IMG/VR virus record: IMGVR_UViG_3300033150_001413
Span: 1 to 40,676 of that record
Origin: a virus
Strand: one strand, 5' to 3'
Length of the DNA stretch: 40,676 nt
Of the stretch, positions 31,166-39,206 are shown piece by piece. Numbering within the stretch: the stretch's first letter is position 1; each line of letters begins with the position of its first letter. The position numbers and the translations under genes are program-made. Below the pieces are notes generated by a model, which searched no databases, was not told where the DNA came from, and was given only the letters and a program-made list of their open reading frames with translations.

Positions 31166-31408
31166 GTGAACAACATATTTGAGGTGAATGGAGAGCATCA
31201 TTGGGTGCTTACCTGCCCATGCCAAGAGTGTGAGCAGGAGAGAAAGCGACGCGATTTACTAAAGATCCCCTTAGATCCTCACGTCTTGATCGTCAGTTCT
31301 GACGCTGCCTATCTCTTGGGCTTGATCCCTACACGATGCTCTTCTGGTTCTCTGGCGAGAGAACTTATGCTGGAGAGCGCTTCTGGTGCTGTTGAAAAAG
31401 AATCGTAG
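31166..31408 (+). CDS. 80-residue Cys-rich protein, function unknown
   Basis: The GTG at 31166 (agggaac upstream) begins MNNIFEVNGEHHWVLTCPCQECEQERKRRD; the frame extends back into the tube gene but that part looks like shadow. It has a CPCQEC cluster and a helical C-terminal half (SGSLARELMLESASGAVEK). It is between the tube and chaperone genes. A small metal-binding or tail-assembly accessory protein is possible. Confidence 0.5.
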   Translation: MNNIFEVNGEHHWVLTCPCQECEQERKRRDLLKIPLDPHVLIVSSDAAYLLGLIPTRCSSGSLARELMLESASGAVEKES

Positions 31409-31420
31409 AAGGAGAAATCC

Positions 31421-32038
31421 ATGGCTGATGATATGGCTAGAGCGGTAGGAGCTTCCGGTTCAAACACGGTAGAAATAGCCGGTAAACAATGCACGGCAAG
31501 GGGCCTGACCCTGAAAGAGTTGGGTGAAGTGGAGAGACTCTGTCTCAGGGCTTACCAACGTAGTTATGTGGAAGCGTATGAGAGTACAGGAGCTAACGCG
31601 AAGCAGATAGAAGAGGCCAGGGAAAGGGCCGCCAGGTGGGATGTAGATGATCTGCCATCCAAGGCTGCGTACGATCCCAGAAAGATCAAGTTGAACAGAG
31701 AGTTGAAGTGTTGGGTAGATGATCAATTCGGTGATGAGAAGAGAGGAGATTATCAATACAAAATCTTGGTGGCAACATCCTTAGATAACGGGACGTTAAC
31801 AGAGAGGAATTACCGCAAACTGACTGGGCAGAAGCCAATCAAGCAGAGTATTCCTTATAGCACGTGGTGGATAACAGGGTGTTTCGATGGGATGGTATCG
31901 TTTGTCTGGGTCTGTTTCAAGCACAACGGCGTGACGATGGAACAAGTTACGGATGCGATGCGAGAGAATCAAGAGTTGTTGATCGGATTGACTAGAGAGA
32001 TCGAGCACCTGACTACGCCTGCAGTGGGAAATGGATAG
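31421..32038 (+). CDS. Tail assembly chaperone, G-like
   Basis: The 205-residue product starts after aaggag. It has an N-terminal strand-rich part (NTVEIAGKQCTARGLTLKELGEVERLC) and helical remainder (QIEEARERAARWDVDD; WWITGCFDGMVSFVWVC; VTDAMRENQELLIGLTREIEHL). Position before the tape measure and a perfect frameshift site near its 3' end identify it as the lambda gpG equivalent. It binds nascent tape-measure protein. A fraction of ribosomes should shift to make the longer GT form. Confidence 0.8.
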   Translation: MADDMARAVGASGSNTVEIAGKQCTARGLTLKELGEVERLCLRAYQRSYVEAYESTGANAKQIEEARERAARWDVDDLPSKAAYDPRKIKLNRELKCWVDDQFGDEKRGDYQYKILVATSLDNGTLTERNYRKLTGQKPIKQSIPYSTWWITGCFDGMVSFVWVCFKHNGVTMEQVTDAMRENQELLIGLTREIEHLTTPAVGNG

Positions 32039-32061
32039 ATCCCGCCACATCTAGTGGCGGG
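32026..32061 (+). promoter_or_regulatory. -1 programmed ribosomal frameshift signal
   Basis: The heptamer GGGAAAT (32026-32032) lies in the G frame as G-GGA-AAT, the X-XXY-YYZ form also used by lambda (GGGAAAG). The 0-frame stop TAG is at 32036-32038. After 8 bases a perfect 8-bp hairpin follows: cccgccac (32041-32048), loop atcta, gtggcggg (32054-32061). The -1 frame is open from before the site to 32403. Confidence 0.9.
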
Positions 32062-32403
32062 GCTTCGGAAGATCAGGGATGGAAGGGTGATTTGTACTGC
32101 GGGCTGACGCCTTATGATATCAGGTGTCTGTGTGAAAATCAATGGGAAGGGGGACGCGGTTATACGCCTTCGCAAGTGGGTGACATGACCATTGATCAAG
32201 TGTTGATGTTGTTGGTAGACCGGAAAAACCTGAGAAAGACTTCAAGTAGAAAGAAAACGATTCAACCGATGGAGTTGACCAAGTTGGCTCGTAACGAGGA
32301 TGGGTTGATTCGTGGGAGAGATGATAAGGGTCGGGTAATCTACAAGAGGTTCCGTGGCAAGAGTCTCGCAAGAGAGCTTATGGAGAGGAACAGGAAGAAA
32401 TAG
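32032..32403 (+). CDS. T extension of the tail assembly chaperone (made by -1 frameshift)
   Basis: After the shift, reading continues in the -1 frame as WIDPATSSGGASEDQGWKGD and on to LYCGLTPYDIRCLCENQWEGG, YTPSQVGDMTIDQVLMLLVD and a basic Lys/Arg end. The fusion is about 327 residues. A separate start is not needed: the only nearby candidate is a TTG at 32092 with no ribosome site. The extension recruits tail-tube subunits in lambda GT. GYTPSQVGDMTIDQV is typical of phage GT C-terminal parts. Confidence 0.85.
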   Translation, partial: WIDPATSSGGASEDQGWKGDLYCGLTPYDIRCLCENQWEGGRGYTPSQVGDMTIDQVLMLLVDRKNLRKTSSRKKTIQPMELTKLARNEDGLIRGRDDKGRVIYKRFRGKSLARELMERNRKK

Positions 32404-32406
32404 ACA

Positions 32407-34587
32407 ATGGGCCTTGAACTTGCCAAAGCATGGATTCGTCTAAGAGTCGATAGATCCGCATTACCGGAAGGATTTCGTGGTGTACGGAAGGAGACGGAAA
32501 AGAACATGGCTTCTATTGGATCTATAGTCCTATCGAACATGGCAAAAATGGGAGCTGCGTTAGGAGCATTTGATGTAATGAAAAGATCGCTAACTCTTGC
32601 CAGCCAAGCTGAAGATATGATGGTGTCGTTTAAGGTGATGCTGGGAGGCGCTGAAGCAGCAAAGAGGATGATGGCGGATTTGAACGAGTTCGCCGCTAAA
32701 ACTCCGTTTGAATTGCCAGGTATCTTACAAGCGACCAAAGTATTGTTGGCTTTTGGGATTGAACAGGATGAGGTAATGGGTCAATTGAAAATGCTTGGAG
32801 ATATATCTGCCGGGACTGGAAAGAACTTTACTGAGCTTGCTATTGTTTTCGGCCAAATCAGGGCAGCAGGGAAGTTGATGGGGCAGGACTTACTTCAACT
32901 TATCAATGCAGGCATACCTATCATAGGAGAGTTGGCCAAACACTTTGGTGTAGCGGAAAGCGAAATCAGAGACATGGTTAGCAAGGGGAAGGTAGGATTT
33001 GAGGACGTGGCGGCTGTTCTAAGAAATATGACTGAGGAGGGTGGATTGTTTTTCAATTTGATGGAGAAAAAGTCAAGGACGATACTCGGGCGTTACAGCA
33101 CGTTGAAAGATGCTATAAATATAGGGATATTGAAACCACTTGGTGAAGCGTTTGCTCCAGCAGTAAAAACGATCTTAGAGTCTGCGTTGAAACTATCGGA
33201 TTTCGTGAGCAAGAACATTGGCGTGATTAGTGGTTTGGCTAAAGTCATTTTGGTGGTGGTTGGTGCCTCCAAAGCTTGGCACTTAACGATTGGATTGTTG
33301 AATAAGGCTTTGCTGAGTTTGGCTACGCATCCGGTGATGGGTATGTTTACCGGGATGTTTTTGGTTTTGAGGGGAGTGACAGATAGATTCGTAGAGGTTA
33401 AGAAAGAAGTGAGGGAAGCGATTGAATCAGCTACAGAATATCGGAGGATGACAGAAGAACAGATTTCGTCGCACAGTAGATTGATCGGCCGCCTCGGGGA
33501 GCTATCGGAGAAAGGCAGGCTCAATAACGCTGAAATGAGAGAGGCAAACAGTATAATCTCTGTGTTGAGTGGAAGGTATGGTGATTTGGGCTTGGAAATA
33601 GATGAGTCCTCTAAAAAGTTGATCGGCTTTACTGAGGCACAGAGGAGATTTCACGAGCAATCCAGAAAGATGAGATTGAGAGCAATCGAGTCCGAGATAA
33701 TGGCTGTGTCGAATTTGCTTAAGGAACAACAGAAGAAGGTAGGCAAGGCTGAGACGATTGAGACTCTGTTTCCCTTTTCGGTAAGAACGTTGGGTCTATT
33801 CAAAGGTGTTGAGGAAGTTGGCGAGGATGCTGTAGAGACTATGGGTAAATTGCATGAATTGATGAGACAAAGAGATCTATTGACCAGTCAGGGTGAGCTG
33901 GAACGCATGCGGCAGTTATCTGAGGAGGGCGAGATTGCAGCAGATGTTGAGAAGGAGACTACTGAGAAGATAGCATCTATACGAAAGAAACTGGCAGAAG
34001 AGGAAGAGAGGCTGAGGATCGAGTCCATTGAGAACGAAAGATTTCGACAACAAAAACTGTTGGAAATGGAGTATAGACGGAGGGCTGGAGCCATTCAGGC
34101 GATTGAAGGCATTCAAGAGAGGGAAGAAGAAAGGTGGGAGTTGTTGGATCAACTATACAACAATTGGCAGCGGGACTTGGCGAATATGAGAGCAGAATTT
34201 GGCAGACAAGATGCTACTGAAATGAAGAGACGAATAGAGCGTTTGCAAGGATTTGTTAGAGGACCGATGGATCAATACAAGAGACGAATGGAAGAGATCA
34301 AAACACTAATGAAAGAGGTAGGGACTGAGACTGCGAAGGAGCTGGGCGTCGCTGCACTGGAGAAAATGTGGCAAGAACTAGAGTCTCGGAAAACTAAGCG
34401 AGTGGAAGAAGTGTGGGGGAGAGTCGGTGTGGGTGATGTAGGCAGGAGAATTCAAGATGCTCTGCTAAAGAGAAAGGATGAGCTACCGGCAATGGCAAAG
34501 GAGCGCAACAAGGAGTTGAAAAATATGAAGAAGTTGTTGGAGACTGAGATCAATGTGTTGGAGAATATGAATATCGGGTTGATTTGA
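32407..34587 (+). CDS. Tape measure protein
   Basis: The 726-residue protein lies just after the chaperone pair. Its N-terminal part is typical for tape measures of the lambda/TP901 type: MGLELAKAWIRLRVDRSALPEGF, then KVMLGGAEAAKRMMADLNEFAAKTPFELPGILQATKVLLAFGI and LMGQDLLQLINAGIPIIGELAK. A hydrophobic middle (IGVISGLAKVILVVVGASKAWHL and MGMFTGMFLVLRG) may pass through the membrane at infection. The remainder is long coiled coil. By the usual 1.5 angstroms per residue it predicts a tail near 110 nm. The start is ATG 3 bases after the chaperone stop. Confidence 0.9.
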   Translation: MGLELAKAWIRLRVDRSALPEGFRGVRKETEKNMASIGSIVLSNMAKMGAALGAFDVMKRSLTLASQAEDMMVSFKVMLGGAEAAKRMMADLNEFAAKTPFELPGILQATKVLLAFGIEQDEVMGQLKMLGDISAGTGKNFTELAIVFGQIRAAGKLMGQDLLQLINAGIPIIGELAKHFGVAESEIRDMVSKGKVGFEDVAAVLRNMTEEGGLFFNLMEKKSRTILGRYSTLKDAINIGILKPLGEAFAPAVKTILESALKLSDFVSKNIGVISGLAKVILVVVGASKAWHLTIGLLNKALLSLATHPVMGMFTGMFLVLRGVTDRFVEVKKEVREAIESATEYRRMTEEQISSHSRLIGRLGELSEKGRLNNAEMREANSIISVLSGRYGDLGLEIDESSKKLIGFTEAQRRFHEQSRKMRLRAIESEIMAVSNLLKEQQKKVGKAETIETLFPFSVRTLGLFKGVEEVGEDAVETMGKLHELMRQRDLLTSQGELERMRQLSEEGEIAADVEKETTEKIASIRKKLAEEEERLRIESIENERFRQQKLLEMEYRRRAGAIQAIEGIQEREEERWELLDQLYNNWQRDLANMRAEFGRQDATEMKRRIERLQGFVRGPMDQYKRRMEEIKTLMKEVGTETAKELGVAALEKMWQELESRKTKRVEEVWGRVGVGDVGRRIQDALLKRKDELPAMAKERNKELKNMKKLLETEINVLENMNIGLI

Positions 34588-34588
34588 C

Positions 34589-35512
34589 ATGCCTTCTCTC
34601 CTTACCGATGCAGCTACGTGGCGACTGACCACTGCGGGTGGAATCAAGTACAAGCTAATGAATGGCTACCCACGTGGTAGCTATGATTTTGAGAAGAATG
34701 TAGCTGTAGCTGAGGAGAAGATCATCATATTAGCAAGCACTCTGGCTTCGTTCATAGATGAGTGCTACAGTTTTCCCACAATCATCTATCCAGCCGGCAT
34801 CTTCATGATACGATTTCCTCGTTTGATGCCGGGGACGTTTAACATGGTCACTAAATCCCTCAGTTGGGAAGGACTTGATAGCAGTATGCCTGTAGATCCA
34901 TTCTCTGCAGATTCTGCTGCGTTGGCAAATACATATGACAATTATGTTGTGGTTACGATCCAGTATGAATCTGCCAAGATGGGTCAACAAGAACGAGATC
35001 CACATGACCCTCAGACCTTCCTGGAGGTGTCGAAGAGCACAACTAGGGAGTTCGTGATGCTTCCGAGTAAAGGATTCTGGGCTTCGGATGGGGAAGTGGT
35101 GAAGAACATAAATGTACCAGTGACTAGACTCCAACCAGAGAAAATATGGAATGTCCAGTGGCCTACTGTAGACAGAGAGTTTCTAGAGGCTCTGGAAGCT
35201 CGAAGCGACACGATGACAGGAAAACTCAACTCGGTCGTGATGCCCCTACTATACAATGCGCCGGCCGAGACAGTCATGTATCTCGGAATGGATACCTCTG
35301 AAGTGTATCAGTTTGTGGATGGCCAAATTCTCAAACCGGCTGCTCAAGTGACAATGAAATTCCTCCAGAAGAGTCTTCAGAAAGATGGAAAGGTGTTAGG
35401 GCATCGCCATTACTTTCGAGAAGAGACTGGTGAGTGGGACAAGCTTCAATTACGGGGCAACAAAGAAATCTTTGAGACGGCCGATCTCAACACTCTCTGG
35501 CAGTGGATATGA
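34589..35512 (+). CDS. Distal tail or baseplate protein, function unknown
   Basis: The 307-residue protein starts 1 base after the tape-measure stop. It is beta-rich with aromatic phrases (TIIYPAGIFMIRFPRLMPGTFNMVTKSLSWEGLD; KIWNVQWPTVDREFLEALEARSD; GHRHYFREETGEWDKLQLRG). I know this type as a conserved protein immediately downstream of the tape measure in environmental siphophages. It likely forms the distal tail. Its stop overlaps the Ser-tailed gene by ATGA. Confidence 0.65.
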   Translation: MPSLLTDAATWRLTTAGGIKYKLMNGYPRGSYDFEKNVAVAEEKIIILASTLASFIDECYSFPTIIYPAGIFMIRFPRLMPGTFNMVTKSLSWEGLDSSMPVDPFSADSAALANTYDNYVVVTIQYESAKMGQQERDPHDPQTFLEVSKSTTREFVMLPSKGFWASDGEVVKNINVPVTRLQPEKIWNVQWPTVDREFLEALEARSDTMTGKLNSVVMPLLYNAPAETVMYLGMDTSEVYQFVDGQILKPAAQVTMKFLQKSLQKDGKVLGHRHYFREETGEWDKLQLRGNKEIFETADLNTLWQWI

Positions 35513-36822
35513 CTCGTGATCATTTTCCAGAGAAGAAACGCGGAGACAGGCTCGAGGCTGAGCACATAAACTGGCTCTCTGAATATGCCCGGCGATCTGG
35601 TCAGCCGCCCCCTTCTTTTCAAACAGGACCGGAGGGACAGTATGGACAGATAGCTCCTTGGCGTCAGAGGATTGTACAAATCAGTAGCTTGCGGATCGAT
35701 GATCTGGACGAAGATCTTATCGATACAGAGTGGAGCCGTTACTATCTCTGCAAAGAGCGATATTTCGATCAGAACTATGATGATGTTATAAATGAAGGCA
35801 ACTGGGCTACGACAGATGGAGAATACTATCTGGATGCGACAGATTTGGATTTAGTCTTCGATGTCGGCGATGACGTAGTTGCATATTGGGATGATCAGAG
35901 GGAGATGTACGTCGCGATTTGGCGTTGGGATCCCACATCGTTAGTGGATTTGAATGACGATGGATCGACCGGTACTATCCACTCCACCGGCAGCGGTAGC
36001 AGTGATATTCGATTTGCATTGGAGATCTCAGTAGATAATGGATCGACTTGGGGAGTGGTGAATAATCGCATTTGTCGGGTGAATGGGAATGTGATACTAA
36101 ACCCTACCAGTAGCATAGCTCACGTATCGGGTTGTATGCACTATACGTTTCGGGTTACAGATATCACTTTTCTCAGAGTTCGGGCCGAGACTGATTTGGA
36201 TATGATTGGTGATGACTACGTAGAAGTAGCAGTGGAACGATGTGCGTTAAGACTGGAGAGTAAGGCCAAGCAAGGTATTCCTCATACAGTAACTGATCAG
36301 TTGGGATACGATGCAACTACCATCAGTGGCTGGAATGTGGAAGCGGAGGTGAACAATTACTATACTCAGACCAAAGAAGGGGAGGATTTTGCCAACAAGT
36401 TTCCGGTGTTCGATCCGTTAGATGATAGTACCATCAAGATCACTCCACCAAAAGATAAGGATGGGAATTACGAGGTCTGGACAATAGACCCGGAGTTGGT
36501 GGTTGTTTTCAGAATACGAGAAGAAGTTGACAGTTCATCTTCAATCAGTATATCATCCTCCTCAATCAGTACATCCTCCTCCTCAATCAGTACATCCTCC
36601 TCAATCAGTACATCCTCTTCAATCAGTACATCCTCCTCAATCAGCGTATCACCGTCTTCTATCAGTACATCCAGTTCAACCTCATCCAGTTCAACCTCAT
36701 TCAGTTCAATCTCAACCAGTTCAACCTCATCCAGTACAAGCTCATCCAGTTCAAGTACGTCTAGTTCTTCCAGTAGTTCAACATCAGATTCATCACTGTC
36801 ATCGTCATCTTCAGTCTTATGA
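35509..36822 (+). CDS. Ser-tailed tail-tip-type protein 3
   Basis: The ATG at 35509 (ATGA overlap) gives 437 residues. The first 340 are beta-rich: HINWLSEYARRSGQPPPSFQTG near the start, then YYLDATDLDLVFDVGDDVVAYWDDQREMYVAIW and VDNGSTWGVVNNRICRVNGNVIL. From PELVVVFRIREEVD onward, about 95 residues are Ser/Thr/Ile repeats such as SSSISTSSS. Position after the distal tail gene suggests a tail-tip or appendage protein. Three putative sugar-related genes follow directly. Confidence 0.7.
   Translation: MTRDHFPEKKRGDRLEAEHINWLSEYARRSGQPPPSFQTGPEGQYGQIAPWRQRIVQISSLRIDDLDEDLIDTEWSRYYLCKERYFDQNYDDVINEGNWATTDGEYYLDATDLDLVFDVGDDVVAYWDDQREMYVAIWRWDPTSLVDLNDDGSTGTIHSTGSGSSDIRFALEISVDNGSTWGVVNNRICRVNGNVILNPTSSIAHVSGCMHYTFRVTDITFLRVRAETDLDMIGDDYVEVAVERCALRLESKAKQGIPHTVTDQLGYDATTISGWNVEAEVNNYYTQTKEGEDFANKFPVFDPLDDSTIKITPPKDKDGNYEVWTIDPELVVVFRIREEVDSSSSISISSSSISTSSSSISTSSSISTSSSISTSSSISVSPSSISTSSSTSSSSTSFSSISTSSTSSSTSSSSSSTSSSSSSSTSDSSLSSSSSVL
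36532..36813 (+). repeat. Low-complexity Ser/Thr-coding tract 3
   Basis: About 282 bases encode the Ser-rich tail of the 35509 protein, with a recurring tcaatcagtacatcc-like unit. Serine is written mainly with TCA, TCC and AGT, unlike tract 1. The similarity is thus in protein, not in copied DNA. Confidence 0.9.
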
Positions 36823-37886
36823 AAGACATTACCAGAGAGACTGCCCGCATGATTTGTGCTTATCTTGGGGATCAGTTAGGTGCAGTTGATAATCGACCTG
36901 CTTTTGAATGCCATCGATTCAATCAATGTTTTCCCATCAGAGATGAGTCAGCAACCAGATCAAGATTGCCTGAATGCAGAGTTTGCAAGAGTAGAATAAG
37001 GGTAGATGATCCGGACTTTGTTTCCAAGTGGGAAGACCCTCTCAGAATATACGATCGGCAGAGGAACAAAACGGAAGTGCTACGCGATCTCCTGGCGGGG
37101 AGTCCTGCGGTTCTCTTCTGTGGAGGGCCATCCGCAAATGATCTTCCCCTGGAGCTCTTGAATGGTCGTGGTATTTGGACTCTAGCAGTGAATAATGCTG
37201 CTGGTCACTCTCGTTTCAAGCCTCAGGCTATGCTCTGTTCCGATTCACCCGGCAAGTTTTCTCATGAGATATGGCTTGATTCCTCGATAATGAAGTTTGT
37301 ACCATCTCCCAAACTAAGCGGGAGACGAGCCAGGATAAGGAAGCGATTGAAAGATGGCTCTTTCGAGAGACATGAACGAGACATAACAGATTGTCCGAAC
37401 GTGTGGGGATTTCAGAGATGGAGTTGGCTTGAGCCCACCGATCGGTTCTTCTTGACAGAGGGAGCTTGTTGGGGAAATCTTGATGAGGGAGTGAAGAGGA
37501 CTGGAGAGCCGAAGACTGTATGCACAATGTTGATAGCCCTCCGAATGCTCTACTATTTAGGAGCTAGGCGGATCTATTTGGTAGGCGTAGATTTCACCAT
37601 GCGGCCTGATTACGGATATTCATTCCCTCAGGGGAGGGATGAAGAGGCTTGCCGCAGCAATAATGCTCAATTTCGGATTGTCAACAGATGGCTCTGTCGG
37701 ATGCAAGAGAGCGGTGTGTTTGATCGGTTTGGTTTGGAGATCTTCAATTGTTTTGAGCGAAGTAGATTGAGGGCTTTTCCTTTTTGCCCTTTTAGTGAAG
37801 CGATAATGGATTGCAAGGGGGAAGTGACAGATGAGCCGAATTTGATCGGTTGGTATGAGGAGAACCCGAAAGGAGCGAAGAAATGA
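36819..37886 (+). CDS. Rossmann-type putative glycosyltransferase, Maf/DUF115-like, with N-terminal zinc module (paralogue B)
   Basis: The 355-residue protein begins with about 60 residues holding four cysteines (31, 37, 53, 56; the last pair CRVC), probably a zinc site. The rest parallels the 15792 protein: VLFCGGPSANDLP (GGPS 102-105), TLAVNNAAGH, CSDSPGKFSHEIWLD (SDS 141-143), CTMLIALRMLYYLGARRIYLVGVD and FNCFERSRLRAFPFCPF. It starts in an ATGA overlap with the Ser-tailed gene, so the two are coupled. It may glycosylate that tail, as Maf proteins glycosylate flagellin Ser/Thr. Family assignment is motif-based only. Confidence 0.6.
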   Translation: MKDITRETARMICAYLGDQLGAVDNRPAFECHRFNQCFPIRDESATRSRLPECRVCKSRIRVDDPDFVSKWEDPLRIYDRQRNKTEVLRDLLAGSPAVLFCGGPSANDLPLELLNGRGIWTLAVNNAAGHSRFKPQAMLCSDSPGKFSHEIWLDSSIMKFVPSPKLSGRRARIRKRLKDGSFERHERDITDCPNVWGFQRWSWLEPTDRFFLTEGACWGNLDEGVKRTGEPKTVCTMLIALRMLYYLGARRIYLVGVDFTMRPDYGYSFPQGRDEEACRSNNAQFRIVNRWLCRMQESGVFDRFGLEIFNCFERSRLRAFPFCPFSEAIMDCKGEVTDEPNLIGWYEENPKGAKK

Positions 37887-38275
37887 GCAGTTTTCTTGAT
37901 TCAATTGATGGTTGGGAGAAGAAATGTTGGGGTTCTGTGAAGCATCTGTTCTGTAATCCGAATGCGGCGGTGAGTTTACTTCAGATCAAAGAAGGTTTTC
38001 AGTGCTCTGTTCATTGGCACAGGAGACGGGCGAACTTGTTTGTCCTCTTGAGTGGTGTGGTAGTGATTGAAACTTGGGATGACAAGAGCATCAAAGATGA
38101 ACCGAATCGATTCCTCTTGCTCCCGGGTCATTCGTTCTTGGTTCCAAGCAATATGATCCACCGATTTGTCGTGGAGGAATCCGGTTGGATGGTGGAGGTC
38201 TATTGGCCTGATGGAGTAGTGGAACAAGATGATATTGTAAGGTTGAGCACAGGGGGTCCTGCAGCTAAGAAATGA
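37883..38275 (+). CDS. Cupin-domain protein
   Basis: The 130-residue protein overlaps the previous stop by ATGA. It is a single cupin: first motif CSVHWHRRRANLFVLLSGVVVIE (His-x-His metal ligands), second motif LLPGHSFLVPSNMIHRFVVEE (Pro-G and His), ending VYWPDGVVEQDDIVRLSTGG. The form resembles the small cupins of the sugar-isomerase/type II phosphomannose isomerase group. In this position it could supply or modify a sugar for the flanking transferases. Cupin fold is firm, substrate unknown. Confidence 0.75.
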   Translation: MSSFLDSIDGWEKKCWGSVKHLFCNPNAAVSLLQIKEGFQCSVHWHRRRANLFVLLSGVVVIETWDDKSIKDEPNRFLLLPGHSFLVPSNMIHRFVVEESGWMVEVYWPDGVVEQDDIVRLSTGGPAAKK

Positions 38276-38299
38276 AGATATACATGAAAGTGGAAATCG

Positions 38300-39121
38300 A
38301 TGAGTAACATTCCTGATTTTACGGTTGTGCTTGGTGTGGATAGGAAGCACTTGGAGCAGCTCTCTTGGGTATGGCCTACTTGGTTACGACACAAACCATC
38401 CATGTTGGATCGAGAGGTGATCGTTTTTCATGACCAAGATGTCACGTGGGAAGATATCGCCAGAATCACCGGACGTGATTTGATAGATGGGTTTGTTCCG
38501 TGGCCTCCTCCTCATACAGAGTATTCGGGTGATGGATCAGATAAGTGGAATAATCCCCAACGTCATAAGATGCTGGCTGGATTTGTGCATGTTCCAGATG
38601 TTTTTGTGACTACTCCCTATTGGTTGAAGTTGGACACGGATGCTGTAGCTGTAGGTGAAGATGAGTGGATCAAATCGGAGTGGTTTCAAGATAATCCTGC
38701 GATAATAAGCCATAAATGGGGATTCAGCCGGCCTCCAGACATTATGGAGAGATTGGATGAGTGGGTCGAGAAAAACGATTGGAGATTACCCGAGTTGGCA
38801 TCTAGGAAGCCCTTGAATTTGAAAGCGGACCCTGGTTGGGATCGGGTTTGCCACAAGCGGATCGGTTCGTGGTGCGGATTCTTTCGATCTGATTTCACCA
38901 GGCAAGCAGCAAGATGGGCTCGAGAAACATGCGGTCCGTGGCAAATACCGGTAGCTTCTCAAGATAGTTATCTTTGGTATGCCGCTAAAAGGATGGAAGA
39001 ACCGATAATTTATTTGAACATGAAACGGGGAACGGGTTGGCAACTCTGGAGTACATCTGCCAATGTGAGGAAACATGCTGAGGAGGCTATGGGAATTCCT
39101 TCGTGTCAACAAGAATCATGA
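38300..39121 (+). CDS. GT-A-like putative glycosyltransferase
   Basis: The 273-residue protein follows gaaagtgg. Its N-terminus (PDFTVVLGVDRKHLEQLSWVWPTWLRHKP, then EVIVFHDQDVTWEDI) and the phrase PYWLKLDTDAVAVG (Asp-x-Asp at 112-114) suggest a GT-A fold with a nucleotide-sugar site. Later Trp/Arg-rich segments (WDRVCHKRIGSWCGFFRSDFTR, SQDSYLWYAAKRM) resemble phage-encoded GT-like proteins. It follows the cupin gene by 24 bases, giving a three-gene sugar cassette. A non-enzymatic role remains possible. Confidence 0.6.
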   Translation: MSNIPDFTVVLGVDRKHLEQLSWVWPTWLRHKPSMLDREVIVFHDQDVTWEDIARITGRDLIDGFVPWPPPHTEYSGDGSDKWNNPQRHKMLAGFVHVPDVFVTTPYWLKLDTDAVAVGEDEWIKSEWFQDNPAIISHKWGFSRPPDIMERLDEWVEKNDWRLPELASRKPLNLKADPGWDRVCHKRIGSWCGFFRSDFTRQAARWARETCGPWQIPVASQDSYLWYAAKRMEEPIIYLNMKRGTGWQLWSTSANVRKHAEEAMGIPSCQQES

Positions 39122-39140
39122 TAGAAAGTAAGGCGATGCG

Positions 39141-39206
39141 ATGCTTTTGAAACTGTGTCGCGGATGCGAGAAATCCATTGAGGGTGAAACGAGGAAAATA
39201 CAATGA
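39141..39206 (+). CDS. Possible 21-residue leader-like peptide
   Basis: The frame reads MLLKLCRGCEKSIEGETRKIQ and ends in an ATGA overlap with the pentapeptide-repeat gene. It contains a CRGC pair. It could be a real mini-protein or a translational coupler; length alone makes this uncertain. Confidence 0.3.
   Translation: MLLKLCRGCEKSIEGETRKIQ

Noticed and set aside
32092-32403. Independent gene starting at TTG 32092
   Set aside because: There is no ribosome site, and the frameshift signal explains expression of this frame as an extension of the preceding gene.
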